Shown: positions 37,162-46,056 of the stretch, piece after piece
Position numbering within the stretch: the first letter of the stretch is position 1
Layout of the letters: every line of letters starts with the position of its first letter
NCBI GenBank assembly: GCA_025149285.1
Contig: CP102274.1
Span: 3,932,001 to 3,996,000, forward strand
DNA length: 64,000 nucleotides
Source: Hungatella hathewayi
Lineage (GTDB): Bacteria; Bacillota; Clostridia; Lachnospirales; Lachnospiraceae
Direction of reading: 5' to 3'
Made by a program: the position numbers and the translations under genes
The notes under the pieces: generated by a model
What the model saw: only the letters and a program-made list of their open reading frames with translations
Told to the model about the DNA's origin: nothing
Databases searched by the model: none

Positions 37162-37560
37162 TTAAAGAACCTTTTTATCCTTCAAATACTTTTCGACCGC
37201 TTCAATAAATTGCTTCGCCCTCTCAATCTGCTCCTCTGCGTCTTGCTTCGACGCAATAAAGAAGTCCAAATAATCCGACTGCTCCTTCATGATGGAAGCA
37301 CTTTTAATGATCTTTGAGGTCTCCTTTGCAAAGATTCCCGTCTTTATAAAATTTTGATTAAAATAAGCGATCACCCCGCTATGTTTGCTGCAATCAAATC
37401 CTTCCAATACGGTGATAGCCCGCATAGCATGAAAAATGGAATAATAGGATCGGTTCAAGGATGGTTTATACATTCCACCCGAAAGCATTTCCTTAGCGGC
37501 GGCCAAATCCTCCAAAACCCGCTGAAAGCGGTATTTTGCCAATGTCTCTACGCTGCCCAA
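37162..37560 (-). CDS. HEPN-domain protein (toxin-like), 132 aa
   Basis: An all-helical HEPN fold with RSYYSIFH: Arg37 and His44 form the R-x(4-6)-H motif of HEPN ribonucleases. The surrounding Y-Y-S-I-F-H-A-M-R-A pattern is typical of the MNT-HEPN family. Translation starts at a TTG overlapping the MNT gene by 13 nt, with GGGGTGG upstream. In this family HEPN is an RNase toxin that its MNT partner neutralises by AMPylation; here the role is inferred from motifs and pairing. Confidence 0.88.
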   Translation of the reverse strand: MGSVETLAKYRFQRVLEDLAAAKEMLSGGMYKPSLNRSYYSIFHAMRAITVLEGFDCSKHSGVIAYFNQNFIKTGIFAKETSKIIKSASIMKEQSDYLDFFIASKQDAEEQIERAKQFIEAVEKYLKDKKVL

Positions 37561-37877
37561 AGTACCACCCCATCCTCTCTTACATTTTTATAAAATGGAA
37601 GGGTGTCCTCCCACTCCAGGAAATTTTCATAATCAATATTTATGATGGAAAACACCTGGTCATACTCCAAATCCATATCCACCGCCAAATCAACCATCTG
37701 ATCGTGCATTTCCTTTGTTTCCCTGCCTTTAAGCAGGATTGCTATATCAATATCTGATTCCCGCGTATTAGTTCCACGGGCAAATGATCCATAAAGCAGA
37801 ATACTTACCAGCATATCCCCATAAATACCACGAAGGCCCTTTACCAGCTTCTCAAACATTTCCTGATTCTCGTTCAC
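37548..37877 (-). CDS. mntA: MNT minimal nucleotidyltransferase (antitoxin-like), 109 aa
   Basis: Pol-beta-type nucleotidyltransferase. GSFARGTNTRESDIDI holds the GSxARG motif (30-35) and the catalytic Asp42/Asp44. The start is GTG 37877, 9 nt after AGGAGGGA. It precedes and overlaps the HEPN gene. In characterised pairs MntA transfers AMP to a Tyr of the HEPN toxin; the HEPN here has adjacent Tyr residues next to its R-x6-H motif. Confidence 0.9.
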   Translation of the reverse strand: MNENQEMFEKLVKGLRGIYGDMLVSILLYGSFARGTNTRESDIDIAILLKGRETKEMHDQMVDLAVDMDLEYDQVFSIINIDYENFLEWEDTLPFYKNVREDGVVLWAA

Positions 37878-38001
37878 GCTGTTTTCCCTCCTATCTTATC
37901 TTTTATATGAATATTGTACCGTATTTTTTGCTTTTATTCAATCTATATGTTATCTGCCTTGTTTTCTCTCATTCGGTATAATGGTGCGGCACTGTACCAG
38001 C

Positions 38002-38388
38002 TCAATTATCTCCAATTCTGGCATGAGTTGTCTTATCCTCAACTGCCTTTTGGACTAATGAGCTATCACGATAATATGGGATCGAATTAAGGATATCCAG
38101 ATCTACCCAGTCCCATGTCATCAGCTCAAAATCACCGGAGTACATGGATTCTTCACTATCTTCAATCCTAAAGCCAATCCCATTTCACATGCATTTCACA
38201 TGTTCTGGGAGCTTATGATAGATATCCACTGCTTGTTTCAGCTCCCTGCATTCGTATACCTGCCCCAGAGACGGAAATTCCATGCACTCCGCTACAAAAA
38301 AAGATATTTTCGGAACCGGCTTCTTTCCATATTCAATTCCACTTTCTGCCACAAATTCACTATATTCTTTTTCTGCATCTGGAAACAT
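38002..38388 (-). pseudogene. YodL/LPD25-like protein interrupted by in-frame TGA
   Basis: ATG 38388 follows GGGAGGAAAAG. The first part reads ISFFVAECMEFPSLGQVYEC and RELKQAVDIYHKLPEHVKCM, then TGA (38187-38185). The same frame continues NGIGFRIEDSEESMYSGDFE, LMTWDWVDLDILNSIPYYRD and ends at TGA 38004-38002. The two halves together match the polyvalent-protein-associated fold (AxxxYxxIPxxx...GIGF.L.DG...Y). The stop sits within an 11-bp perfect tandem repeat (CATTTCACATG twice, 38181-38202), so slippage or a point change broke the gene. Confidence 0.65.
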
Positions 38389-39124
38389 CTTTTCCTCCCT
38401 CATGCTCAAATACGTGTTTCTTCCTAATGGCCCTGTTATCTAAGGCTTTTTGGGATAATCCGTCCAATGATTTCAGCATATTTTCCGTGTGTCCTGCCAT
38501 ATTCTTAACGATTTTTCCACAGAATTCGATTGCCTTCCTGATTTTTGCGATAATGCCCTTATCGTAGTCATACTCAAATGTATCCGATGTCTCCTTCCCC
38601 TTAAGGAGTTTACGGACATTTTTTTTATGGCCCTTAGCAGCGTTAAGTTCCACTCCAATATCCCCCATCGTCTCGGCACTGTGTTCCAGGCTTGCGGCAG
38701 CACTTTCCAAATGTTCATGTATTACGGACAGCGCCCTGGCTGCCTTTGTTTTATCAATGGCAGCATATAAAGCCTGTCCTCCATGATACTTTACACTATC
38801 TACCGCTTTTCTAACCCCCGCCGATAAATCATTTTTAAGAGCTGCAAGCCACATTTTTGCCGCCCCCACCCGATCACCGGCATTTTGAATGAAATGTTCC
38901 ATTTTAGCCTTCAAAGTTTTTTCATTCAGACGGTCTAGCTGGTCGCGTAAATAAATCAGTTCTTCCTGCATATCTCCAAAATATCGTTCCATTTGGTCAA
39001 AGTATTGTAAAAAATTCTCAAGATTCTGGGACTCTATCTCCATATGATTCTCTTCCAACACAGAGAACATTTCTTTTAAGTGCATCTGTTCTCCTAAAGG
39101 AACCTGTAACGTTACATCCATCAT
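38360..39124 (-). CDS. hypothetical coiled-coil protein (DUF6674-like), 254 aa
   Basis: Starts at ATG 39124 after AGGAGG. Long helices dominate: QYFDQMERYFGDMQEELIYL then RDQLDRLNEKTLKAKMEHF, and later AALYAAIDKTKAARALSVIHEH-like segments. No membrane segment. It resembles DUF6674-type proteins common on Lachnospiraceae conjugative elements; the assignment is from general likeness. It overlaps the following pseudogene's start by 29 nt. Confidence 0.65.
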   Translation of the reverse strand: MMDVTLQVPLGEQMHLKEMFSVLEENHMEIESQNLENFLQYFDQMERYFGDMQEELIYLRDQLDRLNEKTLKAKMEHFIQNAGDRVGAAKMWLAALKNDLSAGVRKAVDSVKYHGGQALYAAIDKTKAARALSVIHEHLESAAASLEHSAETMGDIGVELNAAKGHKKNVRKLLKGKETSDTFEYDYDKGIIAKIRKAIEFCGKIVKNMAGHTENMLKSLDGLSQKALDNRAIRKKHVFEHEGGKDVSRCRKRI

Positions 39125-39133
39125 AATAACCTC

Positions 39134-39910
39134 CTATCTCTGTTTTCCCGTTTTTCCCGAAACATTGCTTCCACGCTCCTTTTCCGGACTGCGCTGTTCT
39201 TCCACTTCGATCATACGCTCATTCACTTCTGCATCGTTGAAACACTCGTAAACCGCGTCCAGATCAACGTCCTCCGGTTCCAGAACCTGCGCCGAATCGC
39301 AAAGGAAAAAAGCATGTTCCGATATCAGATCATAGTCTGATTTTTGGATTGTTGTGATTCCATAACGATATTCCAGCAATTCCATACAGGCATTAATGAG
39401 CTGCACGACCAGGGAATCCACAGGCTTATATGGCAGTGGAATCTCTGGGGTCTCCTGCCATGTCTTTGCAGCCTGCAGGATCCTGTAAAGATTTTCTTCA
39501 CTGTATGAGCTGATGTCCATACGTTCTGCCCTGCACTTTTCCATGTTAGCCATATCTTCTTCCAGAGTCCCCTCATGGATCATCTGCAGGATATCTTTTC
39601 CGGTCCCGCCATCTTTTAATACCCGCGCTGCCACATGCATTTCATTTGGATATAAACACAATTTTTCCTCCGACAGATTTAGGACCTTTATTGCGGTGTC
39701 TCTGTCAAAATCTGTTTGGATCCTGTTAAAAGCAAAATAATAAGAGTCCAGCCATTTCTCTACTGCCTGATTTCTCGGCATTTCCCTGAATCCGTCATAT
39801 TGCCCCATATCGACGCATTCCTCTGCCCAGGCAACCCATTTCTTGATATTTTCCTCTGTCTGAAGTAAGAGCCGCTTTTTTACAGCCAACACAAAAATCT
39901 CTCTATTCAA
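39134..39910 (-). CDS. hypothetical protein, 258 aa
   Basis: Translation probably starts at TTG 39910, correctly spaced after GAGGAGG. The protein is soluble, rich in Glu, Tyr and Trp (WVAWAEECVDMGQYDGFREM; LLEYRYGITTIQKSDYDLIS), and ends in a charged tail. It lies between virB4 and the coiled-coil gene. I recognise no domain. Confidence 0.65.
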   Translation of the reverse strand: MNREIFVLAVKKRLLLQTEENIKKWVAWAEECVDMGQYDGFREMPRNQAVEKWLDSYYFAFNRIQTDFDRDTAIKVLNLSEEKLCLYPNEMHVAARVLKDGGTGKDILQMIHEGTLEEDMANMEKCRAERMDISSYSEENLYRILQAAKTWQETPEIPLPYKPVDSLVVQLINACMELLEYRYGITTIQKSDYDLISEHAFFLCDSAQVLEPEDVDLDAVYECFNDAEVNERMIEVEEQRSPEKERGSNVSGKTGKQR

Positions 39911-39988
39911 CTATATTCCTCCTCACAACCCGCCAGTCTTGCCTTTTCCGTAATACCGTTTCTTTGGCACTCACTCTTTTTCCTGCCA

Positions 39989-42370
39989 TTAAACATGGTT
40001 ATTTTTCTCCCGAATCTCATGAATGTTTGTATTAAAGAGATCGTAGATAATATTATTTTTTCTGACTCTGGCATCAAAAGGAATAATGGTCTCCCCATGC
40101 TTTAAAATTCCCATACCGGAAGCACAGTTGCTAACGTACTGCAACTGTGCTTCTGGTATGCCTGCTACTTTGGAAAGTTCCTGGCTGTCTACATTGGCTT
40201 GTTTTAGCAAGGCGATAAATTCCGAGTTGGCTAACATCGTAACAGCCGTATAGCTCTGCAGCATATCGGTAATATTCTGTGTCAAGGCCGTGCAAAGCCC
40301 GCCTTGCTTTCTTACCTTTTTCCACAGGGAATAAAGGAATTTTCCAGAGTATTCACTGTGTCCGGAATGCTCTCCCGTTCCTAACAGCACATGGCATTCA
40401 TCTATGTATAACCATGTCGCCCTCCCTCTCTCCGCATTTCTGGCGATCCTCGTCTTGACGTTCTCGAGCATTACCAGCATGGCGATTGCACTCAGTTCCT
40501 TTCCCAGATCACGAATGCCATAGACAACGAAACGGTTATCAACGTCTATATTTGTCTGGTGGTTGAAGATATTTAAAGAACCATTGACAAATAACTCCAA
40601 GGCAAGGGCAATATCCCTGGCTTCTTCCTCTGGCTGCTTCATTAAAAGGTCATAAAAATCCGACATCACCGGAATATATTTTTCCTTGCTCATAGCAATA
40701 TCCAGATATAACTTTCTGATACAGCGGTCAATGATGGATTTATGGCGGCTGTTCAGCAGATCTAACATAGCCTGTTCGCACAGTCCGAGCATGAACTCCC
40801 CTTTTTCACGGATCAGCCCCTTACTGTCGGCAAGGTCTAACTGGTCCACATCAATCCACAGAGGGTTGATGTAATTTTGAGTATAATTTGACAGGTTAAG
40901 GCATTCACCGCCCAGATTCCTGGCAATATCAAAGTATTCGAGCGTCGGGTCGATGACCAGGATATCATCATCGGTCTTTAAAAAAACGCCAAGCATTTCG
41001 GACTTGCAGAAGAATGATTTTCCGCTGCCAGGCACTCCGAATACCATGGCATTGCCATTGGTCAACTTTTTCCGGTCTGCAACGCACAGGTTTTTTGAGA
41101 TTCGGTTCATCCCATAACATAAGCCGGACGGCTCATAGATTTCCTGTACGTTAAATGGCATTAAAGCCGCGATATCCCGTGTCAGCATCGTCCGCATCGT
41201 TTCTACCTGGCGTACCCCAACCGGTAATGCAGTATTTAACGCCTCTCGCTGCTGCAGGTGATGGATCTCCATGTTGCAGAGATATTTATTTCCAATCGTC
41301 TGGATTGTCTCTGTGATACTGTCGAGTTCTTCCCTGGTGTCAGCGATCAGGACCATATTGACACCGCTGAAGAACAGATTTTGGTCATTTTCCCGGACGT
41401 CGTCCATCAGCGCTTCCAGATTTTTCTTTTCTACCTTCTTTCCGTAGCTGATTTCAGATGCAAAGTCATTGTTCTTATTTCGGACCCGCTGCTGACGTAA
41501 AATATCTGACTCTACACCAAGATATTTTTTTTGCAGGGTTTTTGTTGTAAGGTCCTTTGGAACAGGTACAATGTCAATGGATGTTATACTATGGACTGGC
41601 ACGCCGGTAAGCTCATTCACAAAAGTATCTGGCAGGCTTGTAGGATAGCGCTTAATAAAAATAGCCCTGCATACTTTCCGATCTGTTTCAAATTCGTTGG
41701 GAAAAAACTTAATCATGGAACCACAAATATCATTTTTGTAGTCCTTTTTGCTTTTCACATATTCGTCAAAATCAAACGAAAAAGTTTCCTCCTCGCCAAT
41801 CCGGTAAAAATTATAAAGGATACGGAGCCGTTCTGCCGCATCAAGCGGCTCCAGCTTAGAACCTATCTCCTGGAATTCCTGCTGCATCCCCCCTTCAAAA
41901 GTATTGAAAAATGCTTTTGCCTGTTCATAGTCTTTTCGTTCAACGGTGACTGTTAGATAACGCTCCTGCTCAATTCCCTGTTTTCCCGCTACGATCCGTT
42001 CTTCTACAATGTCATTATAAACATCACGCAGATGGTCAAAACCATCATTCTTATCCGGGATCAGGACATTACGCCTGAACTGGCTCATATCTTTGTTTTT
42101 ATTGTAAATGGTGATTTTAAATGCAACATCAATCGCATTCACCAGTTTGCAATACTGTTTTAAGAGCTCATATTGATCACCTTCCGAAACCGTAACATAA
42201 TTAATATCTGCAAAGCGGTATACTCTGCTGTATCTATTTTTGGTATTTTCAAAGATTCCGTCCTTCGCGATCCGAAGGATCTCAATCTGCTGCTGTACAC
42301 TTTGGGGGGCTGTATATAATGGCTTATCTGCCTTTTTTAATAATGTAAATCTATCTGTAAAAATTCCCAC
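39989..42370 (-). CDS. virB4: VirB4-type conjugation ATPase, 793 aa
   Basis: Motor ATPase of the type IV secretion system at the inner face of the membrane. Walker A is FGVPGSGKSFF (~residue 447) and Walker B is TWLYIDECHVLL (~658), followed by the arginine-rich VRKQGGLCTALTQNITDML. The N-terminal half (FRRNVLIPDKNDGFDHLRDV; CNMEIHHLQQREALNTALPV) is the usual VirB4/TraE region. Start is GTG 42370 after GAAGGAGG. It follows prgI with a structured ~110-nt gap. Confidence 0.95.
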   Translation of the reverse strand: MGIFTDRFTLLKKADKPLYTAPQSVQQQIEILRIAKDGIFENTKNRYSRVYRFADINYVTVSEGDQYELLKQYCKLVNAIDVAFKITIYNKNKDMSQFRRNVLIPDKNDGFDHLRDVYNDIVEERIVAGKQGIEQERYLTVTVERKDYEQAKAFFNTFEGGMQQEFQEIGSKLEPLDAAERLRILYNFYRIGEEETFSFDFDEYVKSKKDYKNDICGSMIKFFPNEFETDRKVCRAIFIKRYPTSLPDTFVNELTGVPVHSITSIDIVPVPKDLTTKTLQKKYLGVESDILRQQRVRNKNNDFASEISYGKKVEKKNLEALMDDVRENDQNLFFSGVNMVLIADTREELDSITETIQTIGNKYLCNMEIHHLQQREALNTALPVGVRQVETMRTMLTRDIAALMPFNVQEIYEPSGLCYGMNRISKNLCVADRKKLTNGNAMVFGVPGSGKSFFCKSEMLGVFLKTDDDILVIDPTLEYFDIARNLGGECLNLSNYTQNYINPLWIDVDQLDLADSKGLIREKGEFMLGLCEQAMLDLLNSRHKSIIDRCIRKLYLDIAMSKEKYIPVMSDFYDLLMKQPEEEARDIALALELFVNGSLNIFNHQTNIDVDNRFVVYGIRDLGKELSAIAMLVMLENVKTRIARNAERGRATWLYIDECHVLLGTGEHSGHSEYSGKFLYSLWKKVRKQGGLCTALTQNITDMLQSYTAVTMLANSEFIALLKQANVDSQELSKVAGIPEAQLQYVSNCASGMGILKHGETIIPFDARVRKNNIIYDLFNTNIHEIREKNNHV

Positions 42371-42397
42371 TTCCGTAATCCTCCTTCATTCAAGGTA

Positions 42398-42472
42398 GGC
42401 TACGGGAAGTAAGTAGTTTAACGAATCCCGTAACCTGCTGGTCGCTAAACTACTTCCCACTATTTAAGTGGG
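42398..42472 (-). promoter_or_regulatory. interleaved inverted repeats in the virB4 leader
   Basis: Two stems overlap in order A-B-A'-B'. One is TAAACTACTTCCC (42446-42458) with GGGAAGT(AAGT)AGTTTA (42404-42420), 13 bp with a 4-nt duplicated bulge. The other is CCCGTAACC (42427-42435) with GGCTACGGG (42398-42406), 9 bp with one wobble. A third hairpin CCCACT/AGTGGG (42456-42472) shares bases with the first. The stems are mutually exclusive or form a pseudoknot, immediately before the virB4 ribosome site. Function unknown. Confidence 0.5.
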
Positions 42473-42483
42473 ATTATTTCAAT

Positions 42484-42978
42484 CTATCTCATAAATTTAT
42501 AGGCAAGAACCCCTGCCACTGTCACGGTTAAAATTCCTACAGTGAGGATTATTAACCGCTTTGCTCTCTTCTTTACTGCATGAAAGTCCTCTTTTCCGTC
42601 AGGATGTGCTTTTGCCTCTTTTTTCTGCTGCTGTGCAATCAGTTTCTGCTCCTCTGCAAAAGCTTCCTTTATCAACTCCACATCTTCTGTTGACCTGTAT
42701 AAACATGGCTTATTAAAAAAAGACATCTTTATCATTTTCCGGACAGTCTGCCAAAAACTAAGTCCATTGTGATTGTAAAATCCGGTTAATGCTATTGGCA
42801 CCACGATAGGCGTTGCCAGATAACAGGATAATGTCATGCCAATCTTATTGTACAGGCCAAGCACGACCCCCGCCCCTGCCCCTAGGGACAGAGCGCTGAA
42901 TATAAACTGTTTTGCAGTTAGTCCCATCACAAAGCTTTCTTTGTAATGCTGCAAATCTCTGCTGATCTCTATGTCCAT
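42484..42978 (-). CDS. prgI: PrgI-family (VirB3-like) membrane protein, 164 aa
   Basis: The N-terminus MDIEISRDLQHYKESFVMGL then TAKQFIFSALSLGAGAGVVL is the PrgI pattern, with two membrane helices (about 24-45 and 50-68). A charged middle follows, and a C-terminal helix LIILTVGILTVTVAGVLAYK. PrgI docks the VirB4 ATPase to the membrane in Gram-positive systems. It is adjacent to, and transcribed just before, virB4. Confidence 0.9.
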   Translation of the reverse strand: MDIEISRDLQHYKESFVMGLTAKQFIFSALSLGAGAGVVLGLYNKIGMTLSCYLATPIVVPIALTGFYNHNGLSFWQTVRKMIKMSFFNKPCLYRSTEDVELIKEAFAEEQKLIAQQQKKEAKAHPDGKEDFHAVKKRAKRLIILTVGILTVTVAGVLAYKFMR

Positions 42979-43947
42979 TTACCTCATCTTACCTTTCTTT
43001 ACATTTTCAATCCGCTTTTTTCCCTCTTCAAAATAGTCCTGGCTGATCTCTATTGATATGGAATCCCTATCCAGATCCAGTGCGGCTTCAGCAAGGGAAA
43101 ATGAACCCGCATACTGGTCCAATATCAGCTCTTTTTCGTTTGTGACAAACTCTATGATCTGCTTCAACAGCTTTACCGGCTTTTCTGCCTGGTGTACACG
43201 CTCCCCCTTTGGGGGCGGTTGTATGTCAAAAGCCGTGGGCAGCATCCCCTTCACGCCTGACATATAATGGCAGGTTCCCGGCTCCGCCTTATCTTTTTTT
43301 GCATCTGGCCTCATATCTCTCGCACGCCCTTTGCTGAAAAAAAAGATATCTTCTGTGTTTTTCGCCTTCCTGCCCGTGTTAGCAACAAAATTTCCTTTTT
43401 TCCATGCCACCTTTGCATAGTAGGAAAAGCCGCTTTCCTTCGCCATAGCCTTCACCTGGTAAAGATATTCGTAATTATCTCCATTCTCCTCTGGTAAAAA
43501 CTCCACGAGAAAATGTCCTTTCTTCAGAACACGGAATTTTTCATCCAAATCCTCCTGTGTATATTGAAACAGGTCATAGGAAGCAAAATCTCTGTTTCCC
43601 CCCTTTAAACTGTTTTTCAGCAGATAGGGATGGTCTGTGATGATGGCATCAATGCTGTTATCCGCAATGAAACTTATATCACGGCCATCTCCCTGTATCA
43701 GCATACAAGTGATATCTTCATCTTCTGCATTTTTCTTCGTTACGGTATATACGCCTTTGCCAAGCCGCTTAAACAGTCCTTTATTGATACCTTCATAGAT
43801 TCTCGCCCGGATGCTGGGCTCTTTCACCTGTTTTTCCGCATACTGATATACACATTCTTTTGCATCGTCCAACGAAAACTGGTCTGCGTCAGCAAAATAC
43901 TCAAATAATGTCATCTGTATCCCTTTATCCTGTGCCGCAGCTTCCAT
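42979..43947 (-). CDS. DNA (adenine/cytosine-N4) methyltransferase, 322 aa
   Basis: Beta-type arrangement: catalytic motif IV IITDHPYLL (~residue 105) precedes the SAM-binding motif DQYAGSFSLAEAALD (~277). Motif IV reads DHPY instead of the common DPPY. The N-terminal 70 residues form a separate helical domain (AKECVYQYAEKQVKEPSIRA). Start ATG 43947 follows AAAGGAGG. No restriction enzyme accompanies it, so it is likely an orphan methylase that marks element DNA. It sits between trbL and prgI in the transfer operon. Confidence 0.85.
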   Translation of the reverse strand: MEAAAQDKGIQMTLFEYFADADQFSLDDAKECVYQYAEKQVKEPSIRARIYEGINKGLFKRLGKGVYTVTKKNAEDEDITCMLIQGDGRDISFIADNSIDAIITDHPYLLKNSLKGGNRDFASYDLFQYTQEDLDEKFRVLKKGHFLVEFLPEENGDNYEYLYQVKAMAKESGFSYYAKVAWKKGNFVANTGRKAKNTEDIFFFSKGRARDMRPDAKKDKAEPGTCHYMSGVKGMLPTAFDIQPPPKGERVHQAEKPVKLLKQIIEFVTNEKELILDQYAGSFSLAEAALDLDRDSISIEISQDYFEEGKKRIENVKKGKMR

Positions 43948-43965
43948 AATACCGGCCTCCTTTGC

Positions 43966-44808
43966 TTATAGCCCCAGGGCTTTGCTCGTCAGACTCTGCG
44001 CGCCCTTGACACTACCCACTGTAAGGGCAACTGTGAATGTCATTTCTCCGAGATAGATCAAAGTCTTTGTCCAGTCCGCATAATTTCCCATGAACTGGGG
44101 CAACCCTGAACTGATAAATGCATTACACAAGATAATTGCTAACGCCATCGTTACCGCTTCAAAAACAACCGAAAGAAAGTATTTCGTAAATTGAACGCTT
44201 GTCGCACTTACTCCACGATTTCCGGCAACGGTCGCATATGCGATACTGCCAAACGGCACGACAATAAGGATTTTCAGGAACCTGAAATAAACATTGTAGA
44301 TCAGGAAAAAACCGCATATTAAAATGATAAGACATAAAAATACAGCCAATATCAAAAACACCAAGCTTTCTACAAATCCCAGATTTTTTATGATATCTGC
44401 CTGCGCCGGGTCTATTGTAACCTGTGTGGCCTCACTCCCTCCAATCAGGCCGACAAGATTTCCAACACTTGTAAATATGGCCCGCATGATGTCCACATTG
44501 TAAACCACCAGCCACTGTGCGATCCCAATCCGTATCAGCATACGGAGTATCACTTCAAACCGCATTTCCTCCCGCACGTCAATACTTTCCGAGCAGAAAC
44601 CTATCACAAAAAATAAAACAACCAGACTCGAACCTACAGCAACAAAAATTGGCTCAATTCCAGTAATGATTCCCCACGGGGCGCCGCCTTTAAATGATGT
44701 TGGAGACTGTCCAAGCAGTTCAAAGACCATATTCACTTGACTATTCCAAAAGCCAAAGACAACTTCGAGAAGTGACAGGATTGCTTCGCCCAAATTAAAA
44801 ATATCCAT
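43966..44808 (-). CDS. TrbL/VirB6-like polytopic conjugation protein, 280 aa
   Basis: Six or so membrane helices, e.g. SLVVLFFVIGFCSE, FLILAVFLCLIILICGFFLI and EAVTMALAIILCNAFISS, with a conserved central RFLKILIVVPFGSIAYATVA and the C-terminal end GSVKGAQSLTSKALGL. This matches VirB6/TrbL channel components of Gram-positive elements. AGGAGGTGAGAGTAA precedes the ATG. It follows the pilin gene region and precedes the methylase, the usual order in these elements. Confidence 0.85.
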   Translation of the reverse strand: MDIFNLGEAILSLLEVVFGFWNSQVNMVFELLGQSPTSFKGGAPWGIITGIEPIFVAVGSSLVVLFFVIGFCSESIDVREEMRFEVILRMLIRIGIAQWLVVYNVDIMRAIFTSVGNLVGLIGGSEATQVTIDPAQADIIKNLGFVESLVFLILAVFLCLIILICGFFLIYNVYFRFLKILIVVPFGSIAYATVAGNRGVSATSVQFTKYFLSVVFEAVTMALAIILCNAFISSGLPQFMGNYADWTKTLIYLGEMTFTVALTVGSVKGAQSLTSKALGL

Positions 44809-44896
44809 TTACTCTCACCTCCTGTATTTGGATATTGCCATTACCAATGTTCCTTTATAATAATATCTAAATTTTATCCCTGCTCTCCCACCACTG

Positions 44897-45577
44897 TCAC
44901 CTTCCCTTCCTGTACGGATAACCACGTTTATTTTCCTGGTAAGACTCTGGAAGAGCAAAACGCGGCGCTACTTGTGCGCCATCGGATATGATCAATCCTT
45001 TGTTTACCATATCTTTCAGCACTTCATCTATCTTGAAACTGAAAAAATAGATGACATCATGACCCAGACAAATACGGATATCACCCTTATAATACGGCAC
45101 CGGATTCGAAATCCAGGCTGCATTCAACCTCTCGTGGGATATTTCCATAAACTGAATCACCGTTTTCTCATAGGCATCCAGATGTTTGTTATAATAGTCC
45201 CTTGCCTCAATAGTCGATGGTATGTAAACCGTTCCATAACTTTTCAGAGCCTTATAGTGGAATGTTTTCCCACTCTGCAATTTTTCTTCTATTTCAGAAA
45301 GTGAACTGGAAAAGAGGTTTCCGTCTATTGACTGCTCCATGATTCGCAGGCATTCATCCCCCCGCTGTACCAGGTCATCGTCTGTTTCTAAGCCTAAGCT
45401 GGTGTGTAAATTTCTGAACGCTTCACGTACTTTACATGCTTCTTTCACATGGAATCCCATATCGGTAAATAAATCTTTACACTCTTTCCTGAATTTCGGA
45501 TTCCCCCCTTCTTGCACGGTCTCACCCCGCCGGCCTTCTATTTCAATCAAAAAAGACACATGTAGTAATTTAAGCAT
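44897..45577 (-). CDS. hypothetical protein, 226 aa
   Basis: A soluble mixed alpha/beta protein (KVREAFRNLHTSLGLETDDD; VYIPSTIEARDYYNKHLDAY), starting at ATG 45577 after GAGGAAAAATC. It lies between the pilin and the VirB6-like gene, so it probably belongs to the transfer apparatus or its control. No motif recognised. Confidence 0.65.
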   Translation of the reverse strand: MLKLLHVSFLIEIEGRRGETVQEGGNPKFRKECKDLFTDMGFHVKEACKVREAFRNLHTSLGLETDDDLVQRGDECLRIMEQSIDGNLFSSSLSEIEEKLQSGKTFHYKALKSYGTVYIPSTIEARDYYNKHLDAYEKTVIQFMEISHERLNAAWISNPVPYYKGDIRICLGHDVIYFFSFKIDEVLKDMVNKGLIISDGAQVAPRFALPESYQENKRGYPYRKGR

Positions 45578-45590
45578 GATTTTTCCTCCA

Positions 45591-45929
45591 TTAGCTGATT
45601 CCCAGGAAAGTTAAGACCGTACTAATACCTGCCATGATCAAGCCTGCCACAATTCCTTTGATTGCGGAGTTCATGCTACTCGAATCCTGCTGCTGATAAC
45701 TCTGTGCAAATTCCATTACGTTTTTTGCGAGGATAATCACGCCGACCGCTCCGATAATCGCAATCACAAGATTTTTAAGATTATTAAGTGGTGCAGTGAC
45801 TACATCCGCCCCGGACGCATATACATTTGTCGTCCAGAGTACCGTTGCAAAGGCAGCGCCTGCGGCTACCTTTCCTGCTTTGTCAATCATTTTTTTAATG
45901 CTGTTCTTCTTTTCAGTTAATTTCTTCAT
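45591..45929 (-). CDS. Maff2/VirB2-like pilin subunit, 112 aa
   Basis: A basic N-terminus, a signal-like helix (AAGAAFATVLWTTNVYASGA, likely cleaved after the Ala/Ser stretch), then two hydrophobic helices LVIAIIGAVGVIILAKNVME and GIVAGLIMAGISTVLTFLGI around a polar turn QQQDSSSMN. This is the Maff2 family, VirB2-like proteins thought to line the conjugation channel. AAAGGAG precedes the ATG. The gene has its own upstream terminator, so it may be transcribed separately at high level. Confidence 0.88.
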   Translation of the reverse strand: MKKLTEKKNSIKKMIDKAGKVAAGAAFATVLWTTNVYASGADVVTAPLNNLKNLVIAIIGAVGVIILAKNVMEFAQSYQQQDSSSMNSAIKGIVAGLIMAGISTVLTFLGIS

Positions 45930-45959
45930 TTTTATAATTCTCCTTTCTTAAAAAGGGCG

Positions 45960-45995
45960 CAAAAAAAAACAGGCATAAAAGAACCTAATGCTTGC
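45960..45995 (-). terminator. terminator between virD4 and the pilin gene
   Basis: On the minus strand CAAGCAT and ATGCCTG form a short stem (one mismatch) followed by a run of nine T (plus-strand A-run near 45961-45969). It lies about 70 nt after the virD4 stop. Confidence 0.5.
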
Positions 45996-46056
45996 GTCCT
46001 CTGGTTTGCAACAGACTCCCATATATCTGCTCTTAGGCAAAAGAAATATGGAAAAA

